Notes under the pieces: model-generated | Seen by the model: the letters and a program-made list of their open reading frames with translations, nothing else | The model's database searches: none | Told to the model about the DNA's origin: nothing | Program-made: the position numbers and the translations under genes | DNA from: CAMQRS01 sp964370645 | Lineage (GTDB): Bacteria > Bacillota_I > Bacilli_A > Erysipelotrichales > Erysipelotrichaceae | Assembly (NCBI GenBank): GCA_964370645.1 | Contig: CAYJJS010000033.1 | Location: 1 to 20,768 of the forward strand | Direction: 5' to 3' | DNA: 20,768 nucleotides | Part shown: positions 1-7,400 of the stretch, piece after piece | Numbering within the stretch: position 1 is the first letter of the stretch | How the letters are laid out: each line of letters begins with the position of its first letter

Positions 1-1262
1 TTTCCATCTTTTTCAAATGTCACAACTTCACTTACACTAAGCTCTGTCTCACCATTCCATGTTCCATTGATAACATCAAAGTATACAATTGCTTGATACT
101 TATCTGGGATTCCATCTCCTGGTGTCTCAGGATCTGTATCTTCATCCTCATCAATTAATACATCTAGTTCCCAAATTGCGTATAGTGTAATACTTCCGCC
201 ATCTGTTGTAACTAAATCTATTACTTCTTGTCCATCTGTATACACAACTTCTCCATCTGTTTCAGTTGCCCATCCCATGAACATGTGATCTGTTTTTGTG
301 AATGCATTACTATCTAGGTTTTCTACTACTCCAAATTCCATTCCTTGGTTAGCCATTGTCCCTGTTCCTGTATTTGCATCAAAGATAATTTCATATACTC
401 CTTTTGCATATTCAAATGTATAACGAATTTCATCTGTTGTATACACGACACTTCCTGTTGGTTGTGGTGCATGCCATACTCCATTCACATACATTGCATT
501 TGGTTGCATGTTTGTAGGTGTTGTATACTCTGCTTCTGCATCAGCTGCATTTGAGTATTCTCCATCTTTATAGAACGTTACCACTTCATTTACTTCTGTT
601 CCTGCACCATTCCATGTTCCATTGATAACATCAAAGTATACCATTGCTTGATACTTATCTGGGATTCCATCTCCTGGTGTTTCTGGGTCTGTATCTTCAT
701 CTTCATCAATTAATACATCTAGTTCCCAAACTGCGTATAGTGTAATACTTCCGCCATCTGTTGTAACTAAATCTATTACTTCTTGTCCATCTGTATACAC
801 AACTTCTCCATCTGTTTCAGTTGCCCATCCCATGAACATGTGATCTGTTTTTGTGAATGCATTACTATCTAGGTTTTCTACTACTCCAAATTCCATTCCT
901 TGGTTAGCCATTGTCCCTGTTCCTGTATTTGCATCAAAGATAATTTCATATACTCCTTTTGCATATTCAAATGTATAACGAATTTCATCTGTTGTATACA
1001 CGACACTTCCTGTTGGTTGTGGTGCATGCCATACTCCATTCACATACATTGCATTTGGTTGCATGTTTGTAGGTGTTGTATACTCTGCTTCTGCATCAGC
1101 TGCATTTGAGTATTCTCCATCTTTATAGAACGTTACCACTTCATTTACTTCTGTTCCTGCACCATTCCATGTTCCATTGATAACATCAAAGTATACCATT
1201 GCTTGATACTTATCTGGGATTCCATCTCCTGGTGTTTCAGGATCTGTATCTTCATCTTCATC
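1..1262 (-). repeat. Tandem 555-bp in-gene repeats, two full copies plus one partial
   Basis: Offset comparison shows an exact period of 555 bases (185 codons, in frame). Copy 1 runs from about 1262 to 708, copy 2 from 707 to 153, and copy 3 from 152 to the window edge. Positions 177-683 match 732-1238 with no difference that I could see (507 bases). Copy 3 is more diverged, for example around positions 1-50 and at 176. Near identity at synonymous sites points to recent duplication or gene conversion. The copy number in an assembly of this locus may be unreliable. Confidence 0.95.
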
Positions 1263-3041
1263 CACCAATGTATCGGATTCCCAAATTGCAGTAAATGTAT
1301 CTGTTGCTTCAGCGTATTCGAATCCTAAAAATATATATTCACTTTTACTTGGATCACTCAATACAGAATTCGCAGTCAACGCATGCGACGCTATTAAATT
1401 TGGATCTATAGTAAGCAAAGACCCCATACCTATTGTAAGCATTGCATCTACCCCTCCAGTAGAGTTAATATTTACGACTGTATTGAATGGAAGTGTGATT
1501 ACAGAACCTTCTGAGGTAACACCATCTTGATAACGTGTGAATACAATTACAACATCTTCTGCTACATATTCATATGTATATTGTAAATGCTTACCTGCAT
1601 GCTCCTCTAATGATAATTGTGTAGGTGGTGTTGTTTTCCACCCTTCGCTAGTCACTGCAGCAATTGAAGTCATCGATGATGGTGTCACAATATTTACATG
1701 ATCAACAGTAGACGCAGGCCATGAGACACTTCCATCTGCATTTGCTTCTAAAAATGCAACTTTGTGAGACAATAGTGTTGGTCCACCCACACCCCATGTT
1801 CCATTGATAACTTCGTAATGAATTACAGCTTGATACATATTAGGTATTCCATCATTATCTTCAACACCATCACGTTCACCTTCTGGATCTTCTGCACCAT
1901 CATTTAACCATTGTGCAACAAATGTATTTGTTGATTCGATAAAAATATACCCCGCAAATACATATCCTGTACGAACTGGATTTTGAAGAATAACATCTCC
2001 ACCTAATACATAACTACCTACTACACCAGCTGCTAACTCTGAAAGAGTTGCTCCTGTATTTTTATCTATGATTGCTCCACTTCCACCAGTATTATCAACT
2101 AGAATAGTTTCACCATCTTTAAAGATTTCTGCTGCATCGCTATAGGCATATCCCGTATAACGAGCATATTCAACAGCTACATCGATTGGAAATTCTTCTC
2201 CTTCAGGGATAAGCTCGAAATCAATATTGTTTATCGAAGCATCTGTAGCTCCCATAACTAAATAAAACTCTAATACACCTGTTCTACCAACATTGCTATC
2301 TGCAGTACCTGCACCATTTTTATAAGTAAATGATCCTTCCACATAACGATACTTACTCTCCGGCACTAATGTTACATTGATTTTTTCCTGGTATTTCGCA
2401 ACTGTTTTTTCAATGATTGCCTTACCTTCATACACTGTTTTTGTACTATCTGTATAAATACTTAGTACAGTACTACCAGTAGTTGGGTCTATCTCAACAT
2501 CACTCCTTGCAATTAAATCAGCAGATAGATTCACATCTAATTCTAATGATGAAACAGAACTTTCATGTACATACGCAAGAATAATTGTATTTTGTTGCTT
2601 CCATCTATCACTTTCTTCAAAGGTTGATAGCACAGTAGCATCAATCGTATATGCACTTAGATCAAATGATTCACGATCGATGGTTGGATAATACGCATGC
2701 GGTTGATAAGAAGAAGTAGCTGAATCCGTATTAAACTCTACAAAAGGGTTAAAACTAGTATCCACACCACCTATATATGTCCATGAAACTGGCACCTCTA
2801 TTACATAATAACTACTCGTATCATGATTATGAACTACCGCTTTTACATTTTTGGGCAAATATGGATGTGCATCTTCACCTACTATAAAATCTTGTTTTAA
2901 AACATCATCAAATAAGATGAATTCTGTAATTTCTTCCCCTACACTGGCTTCTACTTTTGTTGTATTTGAATTGACATACAACAATTGGCTAAACAATATA
3001 AGCGATAACAAACTAATCATAACTTTTTTAATATTTTTCAT
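1..3041 (-). CDS. Large secreted surface protein with InlB-type repeats, 3' end outside window
   Basis: The reading frame is open from an ATG at 3041 to the window edge, giving about 1013 visible codons with the C-terminus missing. GGAGG at 3046-3050 sets the start. Residues 1-32 form a signal peptide: a lysine-rich start, a hydrophobic core, and a VEA-S type cleavage site. Residues about 33-390 are an extracellular region I do not recognise. Near residue 395 a module begins with DGIPNMYQ and contains an INGTW segment. From about residue 593 a 185-residue unit repeats. Each unit has an acidic linker (DEDEDTDPETPGDGIPDKYQ), the INGTW module, and a Listeria-Bacteroides (InlB B, Flg_new-like) module with FDANTGTGTM, FMGWATETDG and a final YAVWE. 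Such proteins are usually wall-anchored adhesins. The anchor motif would lie outside the window, so anchoring and function are inferred. Confidence 0.9.
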   Translation of the reverse strand, partial: MKNIKKVMISLLSLILFSQLLYVNSNTTKVEASVGEEITEFILFDDVLKQDFIVGEDAHPYLPKNVKAVVHNHDTSSYYVIEVPVSWTYIGGVDTSFNPFVEFNTDSATSSYQPHAYYPTIDRESFDLSAYTIDATVLSTFEESDRWKQQNTIILAYVHESSVSSLELDVNLSADLIARSDVEIDPTTGSTVLSIYTDSTKTVYEGKAIIEKTVAKYQEKINVTLVPESKYRYVEGSFTYKNGAGTADSNVGRTGVLEFYLVMGATDASINNIDFELIPEGEEFPIDVAVEYARYTGYAYSDAAEIFKDGETILVDNTGGSGAIIDKNTGATLSELAAGVVGSYVLGGDVILQNPVRTGYVFAGYIFIESTNTFVAQWLNDGAEDPEGERDGVEDNDGIPNMYQAVIHYEVINGTWGVGGPTLLSHKVAFLEANADGSVSWPASTVDHVNIVTPSSMTSIAAVTSEGWKTTPPTQLSLEEHAGKHLQYTYEYVAEDVVIVFTRYQDGVTSEGSVITLPFNTVVNINSTGGVDAMLTIGMGSLLTIDPNLIASHALTANSVLSDPSKSEYIFLGFEYAEATDTFTAIWESDTLVDEDEDTDPETPGDGIPDKYQAMVYFDVINGTWNGAGTEVNEVVTFYKDGEYSNAADAEAEYTTPTNMQPNAMYVNGVWHAPQPTGSVVYTTDEIRYTFEYAKGVYEIIFDANTGTGTMANQGMEFGVVENLDSNAFTKTDHMFMGWATETDGEVVYTDGQEVIDLVTTDGGSITLYAVWELDVLIDEDEDTDPETPGDGIPDKYQAMVYFDVINGTWNGAGTEVNEVVTFYKDGEYSNAADAEAEYTTPTNMQPNAMYVNGVWHAPQPTGSVVYTTDEIRYTFEYAKGVYEIIFDANTGTGTMANQGMEFGVVENLDSNAFTKTDHMFMGWATETDGEVVYTDGQEVIDLVTTDGGSITLYAIWELDVLIDEDEDTDPETPGDGIPDKYQAIVYFDVINGTWNGETELSVSEVVTFEKDG

Positions 3042-3065
3042 ATAACCTCCATATTTAATTCGTTT

Positions 3066-3112
3066 GCATTATAACATAATGCATTGCAATATCAATTAGT
3101 AAATATTGCAAT
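3066..3112 (-). promoter_or_regulatory. Promoter of the surface-protein gene with overlapping palindromes
   Basis: On the minus strand a -35 TTGATA (3090-3095) and a -10 TATAAT (3068-3073) are separated by 16 bases, and the -10 is 27 bases upstream of the ATG. The perfect palindrome ATTGCAAT occurs at 3083-3090, overlapping the edge of the -35, and again at 3105-3112. The two copies are 22 bp apart, about two helical turns. A third dyad, GCATTAT-AAC-ATAATGC (3066-3082), covers the -10. The promoter call rests on consensus match. A regulatory role for the dyads is inference. Confidence 0.6.
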
Positions 3113-3129
3113 ATATTTGCTTCTATTAT

Positions 3130-3163
3130 AGCACATAATTAACTATATTTTTGAATATGTGCT
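3130..3163. repeat. Inverted repeat AGCACATA / TATGTGCT
   Basis: Eight-base arms at 3130-3137 and 3156-3163 flank an 18-base AT-rich centre. It lies between the glycosyltransferase stop codon and the surface-protein promoter. It has no clear T-run on the minus strand, so a classic terminator is unlikely. A TATAAT hexamer (minus strand, 3125-3130) touches its edge, without a good -35. It could be a weak terminator, an operator or chance. Confidence 0.35.
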
Positions 3164-3194
3164 TAAGCAATAAATACTAATTTTGAAGATATCA

Positions 3195-3893
3195 CTAATC
3201 CATTTCTTCAAGTACTTGTATATATTGTTCATTACTAATGTAATTCATTTCTAGCATTGCATTAAGCACCTCTACTTGTCGTTTCTGTGCACTCTCATAA
3301 TGTGTGCTCAACGCATATACAGAAGGTGCTTGTGGTAATCCAGCAAGCAAAGAAGACTCAAACAGAGTTAATTCATTTGCAGATTTCCCAAAGTAGCCTT
3401 CACTAGCTTCTCCTACCCCATAATAATCATCACCATAATATATAATATTTATATACAATTCCAAAATTTCTTCTTTGTCATACTTTGACTCTAACTCTAG
3501 TGCTACAAATGCTTCGCTCACCTTGCGAAAAAATGATTGTGAATGATCAAAATACATATTTTTTGCTAATTGTTGAGTAATTGTACTTCCTCCACCAACA
3601 ATAGACTCTGCTTGTAAGTTCGCAATTGTTACACGAACAATAGACTGTAGATCTATTCCACTATGTGTATAAAATCGTCGATCCTCAATTGCAACTATAG
3701 CTTCTTCAAAATCATTCGCCACTTCATCTAGTTGTACATAGGAATCTTTGTTCTGTATTTCATGTACCATTTCCTCTAACGTTGTTTCACTGGTTACCTG
3801 TTTATAATTCAAATATCCAAATAAAACAAAGATAGAAAGTGAAACACATACACCGATTACAATAATAAGCAATAGTTTTTTAACGAATTTCAT
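3195..3893 (-). CDS. Monofunctional peptidoglycan glycosyltransferase (GT51)
   Basis: The 232-residue product polymerises lipid II into glycan strands at the outer face of the membrane. One membrane anchor (about residues 6-27) is followed by a single GT51 domain and no transpeptidase domain. That matches the size of MtgA/SgtB-type enzymes rather than class A PBPs. Family motifs are all present: EDRRFYTHSGID with catalytic Glu70, GGGSTITQQLAKN (100-112), FFRKVSEA (121-128), and KEEILELYIN, whose Glu142 matches the second conserved acid. The ATG at 3893 has AAGGAGG just upstream. The gene follows yneF across a 38-base gap occupied by a terminator, so its own expression signal is unclear. I assign the family firmly; the exact orthologue name is uncertain. 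Confidence 0.93.
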   Translation of the reverse strand: MKFVKKLLLIIVIGVCVSLSIFVLFGYLNYKQVTSETTLEEMVHEIQNKDSYVQLDEVANDFEEAIVAIEDRRFYTHSGIDLQSIVRVTIANLQAESIVGGGSTITQQLAKNMYFDHSQSFFRKVSEAFVALELESKYDKEEILELYINIIYYGDDYYGVGEASEGYFGKSANELTLFESSLLAGLPQAPSVYALSTHYESAQKRQVEVLNAMLEMNYISNEQYIQVLEEMD

Positions 3894-3908
3894 AGTCCTC
3901 CTTAAAAT

Positions 3909-3932
3909 AAAACACAGCTTTCACTGTGTTTT
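3909..3932 (-). terminator. Rho-independent terminator at the end of yneF
   Basis: The stem AAAACACAG / CTGTGTTTT (3909-3917 and 3924-3932) has a 6-base loop and is followed on the minus strand by a T-rich TTTTATTTTAAG run. It overlaps the first base of the yneF stop codon, and its T-tract runs directly into the Shine-Dalgarno of the glycosyltransferase gene. Confidence 0.75.
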
Positions 3933-4147
3933 TATCTATTCGCGTTCACAGATTTCATAATCTGTCTAATTTGTGCTTCAGAAGGTTTTCTTCCCATTTG
4001 AAGAAACATTGCACGAATCATTTTTTCATTGATTGGCGGATTTTCCTTCAATTCTTTTTCAAAACGTTTTCGTGTAAAGTAGAAACCTAATCCTCCTCCT
4101 ACAACTAAACCAACTACTAAAGATATTAAACTATACCAAAAGTCCAT
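3932..4147 (-). CDS. yneF: YneF family (UPF0154) small membrane protein
   Basis: This 71-residue protein has an N-terminal membrane segment (about residues 5-25, rich in glycine: VVGLVVGGGLGFYF). A charged cytoplasmic tail follows, with the family signature NPPINEKMIRAMFLQMGRKP and QIRQIMKSV. Length and architecture match UPF0154 members, which are widespread in Bacillota and of unknown biochemical function. The ATG at 4147 is preceded by AGGAGG. A good promoter lies 40 bases upstream of the ATG and a terminator sits at the stop codon, so it looks like a single-gene unit. The family call is confident; no role can be stated. Confidence 0.93.
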   Translation of the reverse strand: MDFWYSLISLVVGLVVGGGLGFYFTRKRFEKELKENPPINEKMIRAMFLQMGRKPSEAQIRQIMKSVNANR

Positions 4148-4186
4148 AAATATGCCTCCTATATCCTTTTATTTTCTATACTACCA

Positions 4187-4215
4187 ATTATACAAAATAT
4201 CTGATGTAAGTACAA
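4187..4215 (-). promoter_or_regulatory. Sigma-A-type promoter of yneF
   Basis: On the minus strand TTGTAC (4210-4215) and TATAAT (4187-4192) are separated by 17 bases. The -10 ends 39 bases before the yneF ATG. No terminator is visible between comEB and this promoter, so yneF may also be reached by read-through. Confidence 0.65.
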
Positions 4216-4243
4216 TAGTAAGATTGTCCAAACCAAATATTTC

Positions 4244-4735
4244 CTATACTAAATCAATGCTTTTCTTAGAAATTTGTATATCCATAGCATAATCCATTTG
4301 CACAAGCTCTACCTTAGCACTTTCTAACATTCTACGACTTGCCATATAAATTTCTTTATCTTTGTGTTTATCACTCTCATAAACAACCTTTTGAATTCCT
4401 GCTTGAATTAATGCTTTCGCACACTCATTACAAGGAAATAAAGACACATATAGAGTGCACCCTCTCAAATCAGCATGAGAGTTTAAAATCGCATTTACTT
4501 CTGCATGCACAACATATGGATATTTACTTTCTAAAAATGAACCATCTTTCCCCCATGGATAAGCATCATCTTCACACCCCTTTGGGAATCCATTGTATCC
4601 TATCCCAACTACTTTTTTTTCATTAGACACAATACACGCTCCAACTTGTGTGGATGGATCTTTAGATCGTAGTGCACTCAAATGTGCCAATCCCATGAAA
4701 TATTCATCCCAACTCAAAACCTTTTCTCGTTTCAT
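4244..4735 (-). CDS. comEB: dCMP deaminase (ComEB family)
   Basis: The 163-residue cytosolic enzyme is predicted to deaminate dCMP to dUMP, feeding thymidylate synthesis. The zinc cytidine-deaminase motifs are intact: HAEVNAI (His77, catalytic Glu79) and PCNECAKAL (Cys102, Cys105). The N-terminal SKDPSTQVGA segment, and the insert between it and the HAE motif, are typical of dCMP deaminases rather than cytidine deaminases. Its start lies one base after the stop of the rhomboid-family gene, with AAAGGAG inside that gene's end, so the two are translated from one transcript. In B. subtilis the homologue sits in the comE locus although it is not needed for competence. No comEA or comEC is present here. 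Confidence 0.94.
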   Translation of the reverse strand: MKREKVLSWDEYFMGLAHLSALRSKDPSTQVGACIVSNEKKVVGIGYNGFPKGCEDDAYPWGKDGSFLESKYPYVVHAEVNAILNSHADLRGCTLYVSLFPCNECAKALIQAGIQKVVYESDKHKDKEIYMASRRMLESAKVELVQMDYAMDIQISKKSIDLV

Positions 4736-4736
4736 A

Positions 4737-5966
4737 TTAGTCTCCTTTATGTGGTAAGCGATTCTCTAAAGCCTCTGCAAATTCAGGGTTTTTTGTTTCG
4801 TATTGTTTAATCAACTCTGTATTAAATTCTTCATTGCTTGGTAATGCACTATGAATCGTTGTACTCATATATCCTAGAGCACTTAAGAGGATACAATACG
4901 ATATTATATAATGAATTCGATAGGTTACAAATGACTTTGTAGGATATAAAACAAACGCTAAAAACAAACCAGAAATAAATCCTCCTAAATAAGCGAATAT
5001 ACTAATTCCCGAGAAAGAAATGCATATAAATGCTAACAAATAGACATTTGATAATTGAATGGCGCGTAATTTACTTTTATATAATTTGCTTTCCCATACA
5101 TATAATAATAAACTAGCCAATACTCCAAAGATTCCTCCACCAATTCCAAAATGAATAACGTTGGAATCAAATATAAACACAAATACATTCCCTACAAGCG
5201 CGGAAATAAGAAAAATAACTAGATACCTTAACTTTCCATATTTCGACTCACAAAAGCTTCCTATACGAATCAAAGTGAAAATATAAATAAACGTAGTGAA
5301 AATATCAGGTTGAAATATTGTAGTTGTTACAATACGATAATACTCGTGAAATTCTACAACTACAGCTTTATAATAACCACCCAAAGAAACTAGAATAGGA
5401 TATAGATATCCACCATCAGAAAATTCTAAAAGAAATACTACAATCATCGTAATTGCAATTATTGCACTAATAATAGTACTTACAATTGGAAACTTCATCG
5501 TTTTCTTTCTTTCTTCCATCATCTTAAGACGTTGATAATTTTCTAATTCTCGAGTCAATCGAGCACATTCATCTTGATAAGATTCGACTTCTTTAATATA
5601 ATTCACCAATCTTGGAAATGTTTCTAAAATTGGATTTCCGATCAAATATTCTTGAATTACAATTTGACGAACATTTTCTTCCTCAAAAGCAATACTTTTG
5701 TCATTAGTATTTATCACTACAATATTATCCTGAGCTTGTGGCAGCGCCTTCTCAATAGCAACCTTCACTTTTTCCAAATATTCTTTCTCAAAACCAATAC
5801 TATTTGCCTCACTAGGATTTAATCGGACAATTGGAAAGTCTTTTTGTTCATTGACTAACCACAAATCTTTTCTTGATGAAGCAACATGTACAATTCGATA
5901 GTCATAATCTTTAATTAAACACACAAGCACTTGATAAAGAAACACATCTGCTAATGTATATTGCAT
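4737..5966 (-). CDS. Rhomboid-family membrane protein lacking the catalytic Ser and His
   Basis: The 409-residue protein has a soluble N-terminal domain (1-155) ending in a charged helix, then about seven membrane segments (158-372), then a short acidic tail. The layout resembles YqgP/GluP-type rhomboids. Rhomboid landmarks are recognisable: the loop HEYYRIVTT (207-215), CESKYGKLRY (239-248), and SALVGN (255-260). The catalytic GxSG motif reads GIGG (274-277), with Gly276 in place of the nucleophilic Ser. The AHLGG histidine motif reads AYLGG, with Tyr326 in place of His. The usual His/Asn residues of TM2 are also missing (FQPDIFTTFIYIF). The frame is intact and the gene has a good SD (AGAGGAG), so it is a maintained pseudo-protease candidate rather than a decayed gene. 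It lies between rluD and comEB with gaps of three and one bases. Confidence 0.85.
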   Translation of the reverse strand: MQYTLADVFLYQVLVCLIKDYDYRIVHVASSRKDLWLVNEQKDFPIVRLNPSEANSIGFEKEYLEKVKVAIEKALPQAQDNIVVINTNDKSIAFEEENVRQIVIQEYLIGNPILETFPRLVNYIKEVESYQDECARLTRELENYQRLKMMEERKKTMKFPIVSTIISAIIAITMIVVFLLEFSDGGYLYPILVSLGGYYKAVVVEFHEYYRIVTTTIFQPDIFTTFIYIFTLIRIGSFCESKYGKLRYLVIFLISALVGNVFVFIFDSNVIHFGIGGGIFGVLASLLLYVWESKLYKSKLRAIQLSNVYLLAFICISFSGISIFAYLGGFISGLFLAFVLYPTKSFVTYRIHYIISYCILLSALGYMSTTIHSALPSNEEFNTELIKQYETKNPEFAEALENRLPHKGD

Positions 5967-5969
5967 ATA

Positions 5970-6875
5970 TTAAACTCCTCTCAGCTCTTTTAAAATTTCT
6001 TCAAACTGTGCAGGTAATGGTGCGTTTACACAAACCTCCTCACCACTTGTAGGGTGGGTAAAGATTAACTCATGAGCATGTAGTAATTGACCCCCTGTCT
6101 GCATTGTTTTACGATAAGAATATTTTTCATCACCAACAACTGGATGTTTTATATATTGCATATGTACTCTAATTTGATGTGTTCTACCAGTTTCTAAACG
6201 ACACTCTACTAAAGTATATTTATCAAAACGTTCTATGACTTTGAAGTGTGTAATTGCATCTCTTGCATTTTTTGATGTCACCGCCATTTTTTGACGATCC
6301 TTTACATCTCTACCAATCGGTGCATCAATCGTCGCATGTTCATGCTCTATAACACCATGTACTAACGCATAATACTTTCTAGAAACTTCCTTCTTCTGCA
6401 ATTGCTCACTTAAAGAAAGATGTGACTTATCATTTTTAGCTACAATAAGTAATCCCGTTGTGTCCTTATCTATTCTATGCACAATTCCTGGACGTAATAC
6501 TCCATTAATACCACTTAAATCTTGACAGTGATACAACAACCCGTTTACTAGCGTATTGTGTAAACTTCCTGGTGCAGGATGTACAACTATACCTTTCACT
6601 TTATTCACTACAATTACATCACTATCCTCGTACACAATATCCAAATCCATTTTCTCTGCTTTTGCAATCATTTCTTCTACTTCAATTTGCAAAATCGTAA
6701 TTTGATCGTGTTCTTTAACTTTATAGTTTGCTTTTGTAGCTACTCCATTAACAAGAATTTTTTCATCTTTAATCAATGCCTGTATTCTACTTCTTGAATA
6801 CTCTTCTCTTTCATCTAAAAATTTATCTAAGCGTGTATGCTCTTCCTCTTTAGTAATCACGTGTTTTTTTTCCAT
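5970..6875 (-). CDS. rluD: Ribosomal large-subunit pseudouridine synthase (RluD family)
   Basis: It isomerises uridines to pseudouridine, in family members mainly in helix 69 of 23S rRNA. The chosen ATG (6875) gives 301 residues and has TTGGAG upstream; an in-frame ATG at 6905 has no comparable site and would lengthen the overlap with lspA. An S4 RNA-binding domain (about residues 5-65) is followed by the RluA catalytic domain with HRIDKDTTGLLIVAK (catalytic Asp136). Further conserved segments are VVHPAPG and ETGRTHQIRVHM. The gene overlaps the lspA end by 26 bases, the usual lspA-rluD pairing in Bacillota. The pathway is clear; whether the target matches E. coli RluD exactly is inferred. Confidence 0.94.
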   Translation of the reverse strand: MEKKHVITKEEEHTRLDKFLDEREEYSRSRIQALIKDEKILVNGVATKANYKVKEHDQITILQIEVEEMIAKAEKMDLDIVYEDSDVIVVNKVKGIVVHPAPGSLHNTLVNGLLYHCQDLSGINGVLRPGIVHRIDKDTTGLLIVAKNDKSHLSLSEQLQKKEVSRKYYALVHGVIEHEHATIDAPIGRDVKDRQKMAVTSKNARDAITHFKVIERFDKYTLVECRLETGRTHQIRVHMQYIKHPVVGDEKYSYRKTMQTGGQLLHAHELIFTHPTSGEEVCVNAPLPAQFEEILKELRGV

Positions 6876-7344
6876 AACCAACTCCAAGCTCCTTTTTAAA
6901 CTCACAAAGGAGTACTATGATGACTCCAATAACTAAACAACTATCCGCAACATTAAAAATTGCAAAATCATATCCAAAAATAATAAAATCAAGCATATCT
7001 CTAACATATTGAAATAACACACGATCTATTAAATTTCCTATAATCCCAGATATAATTAATACAACACCTATCTTTTGGAAAAATTCATCTTTATCTAATG
7101 TTTTATTGTAAAAATAAATAATGATTAAGGCCACAATCGATACGGCATAAAAAAATATCATTTTCCCTTCCAAAATACTAAAGGCAGCCCCAGTATTATG
7201 AACATAAGTTAGATTAAAAAAACCAGGAATTAGCTCAATACTATCATGTAATTGCATATTCGTTTGAATCACATATTTACTCACTTGATCAATCAGTAAA
7301 GTGACAACAAACAAAGCACATAATAAAACATTCTTTTTTTTCAT
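6850..7344 (-). CDS. lspA: Lipoprotein signal peptidase (signal peptidase II)
   Basis: This membrane aspartyl protease cleaves prolipoprotein signal peptides after lipid modification. The start at 7344 (164 residues) is supported by AAAGGAG at proper spacing; an ATG six codons earlier lacks one. Four hydrophobic segments are visible. Conserved motifs are present: LLIDQVSKY, HNTGAAFS, GNLIDR, DMLDFI and FNVADS. These supply the catalytic aspartates in the last two or three motifs. It heads the lspA-rluD-rhomboid-comEB cluster behind a promoter at 7371-7398. A run of eight A bases near its end is shared with the first codons of rluD. Confidence 0.96.
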   Translation of the reverse strand: MKKKNVLLCALFVVTLLIDQVSKYVIQTNMQLHDSIELIPGFFNLTYVHNTGAAFSILEGKMIFFYAVSIVALIIIYFYNKTLDKDEFFQKIGVVLIISGIIGNLIDRVLFQYVRDMLDFIIFGYDFAIFNVADSCLVIGVIIVLLCEFKKELGVGYGKKTRDY

Positions 7345-7370
7345 AAAAACTCCTTTTGTCATTGCTTTCT

Positions 7371-7398
7371 ATTTTACCACACTTTTATAAAAAGACAA
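7371..7398 (-). promoter_or_regulatory. Probable promoter of the lspA-rluD cluster
   Basis: On the minus strand TTGTCT (7393-7398) and TAAAAT (7371-7376) are spaced by 16 bases. The -10 ends 26 bases upstream of the lspA ATG. No terminator separates it from the ABC-F gene, so read-through is also possible. Confidence 0.5.
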
Positions 7399-7400
7399 AA

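Noticed and set aside
345..1109. Two identical 69-codon plus-strand frames rich in Cys and Ile
   Set aside because: They are antisense shadows of the repeated coding sequence; their identity simply reflects the 555-bp repeat, and they lack a Shine-Dalgarno.
3195..3893. Truncated class A penicillin-binding protein
   Set aside because: The frame ends naturally after the GT51 domain, and the length matches monofunctional glycosyltransferases; no transpeptidase remnants are seen downstream.
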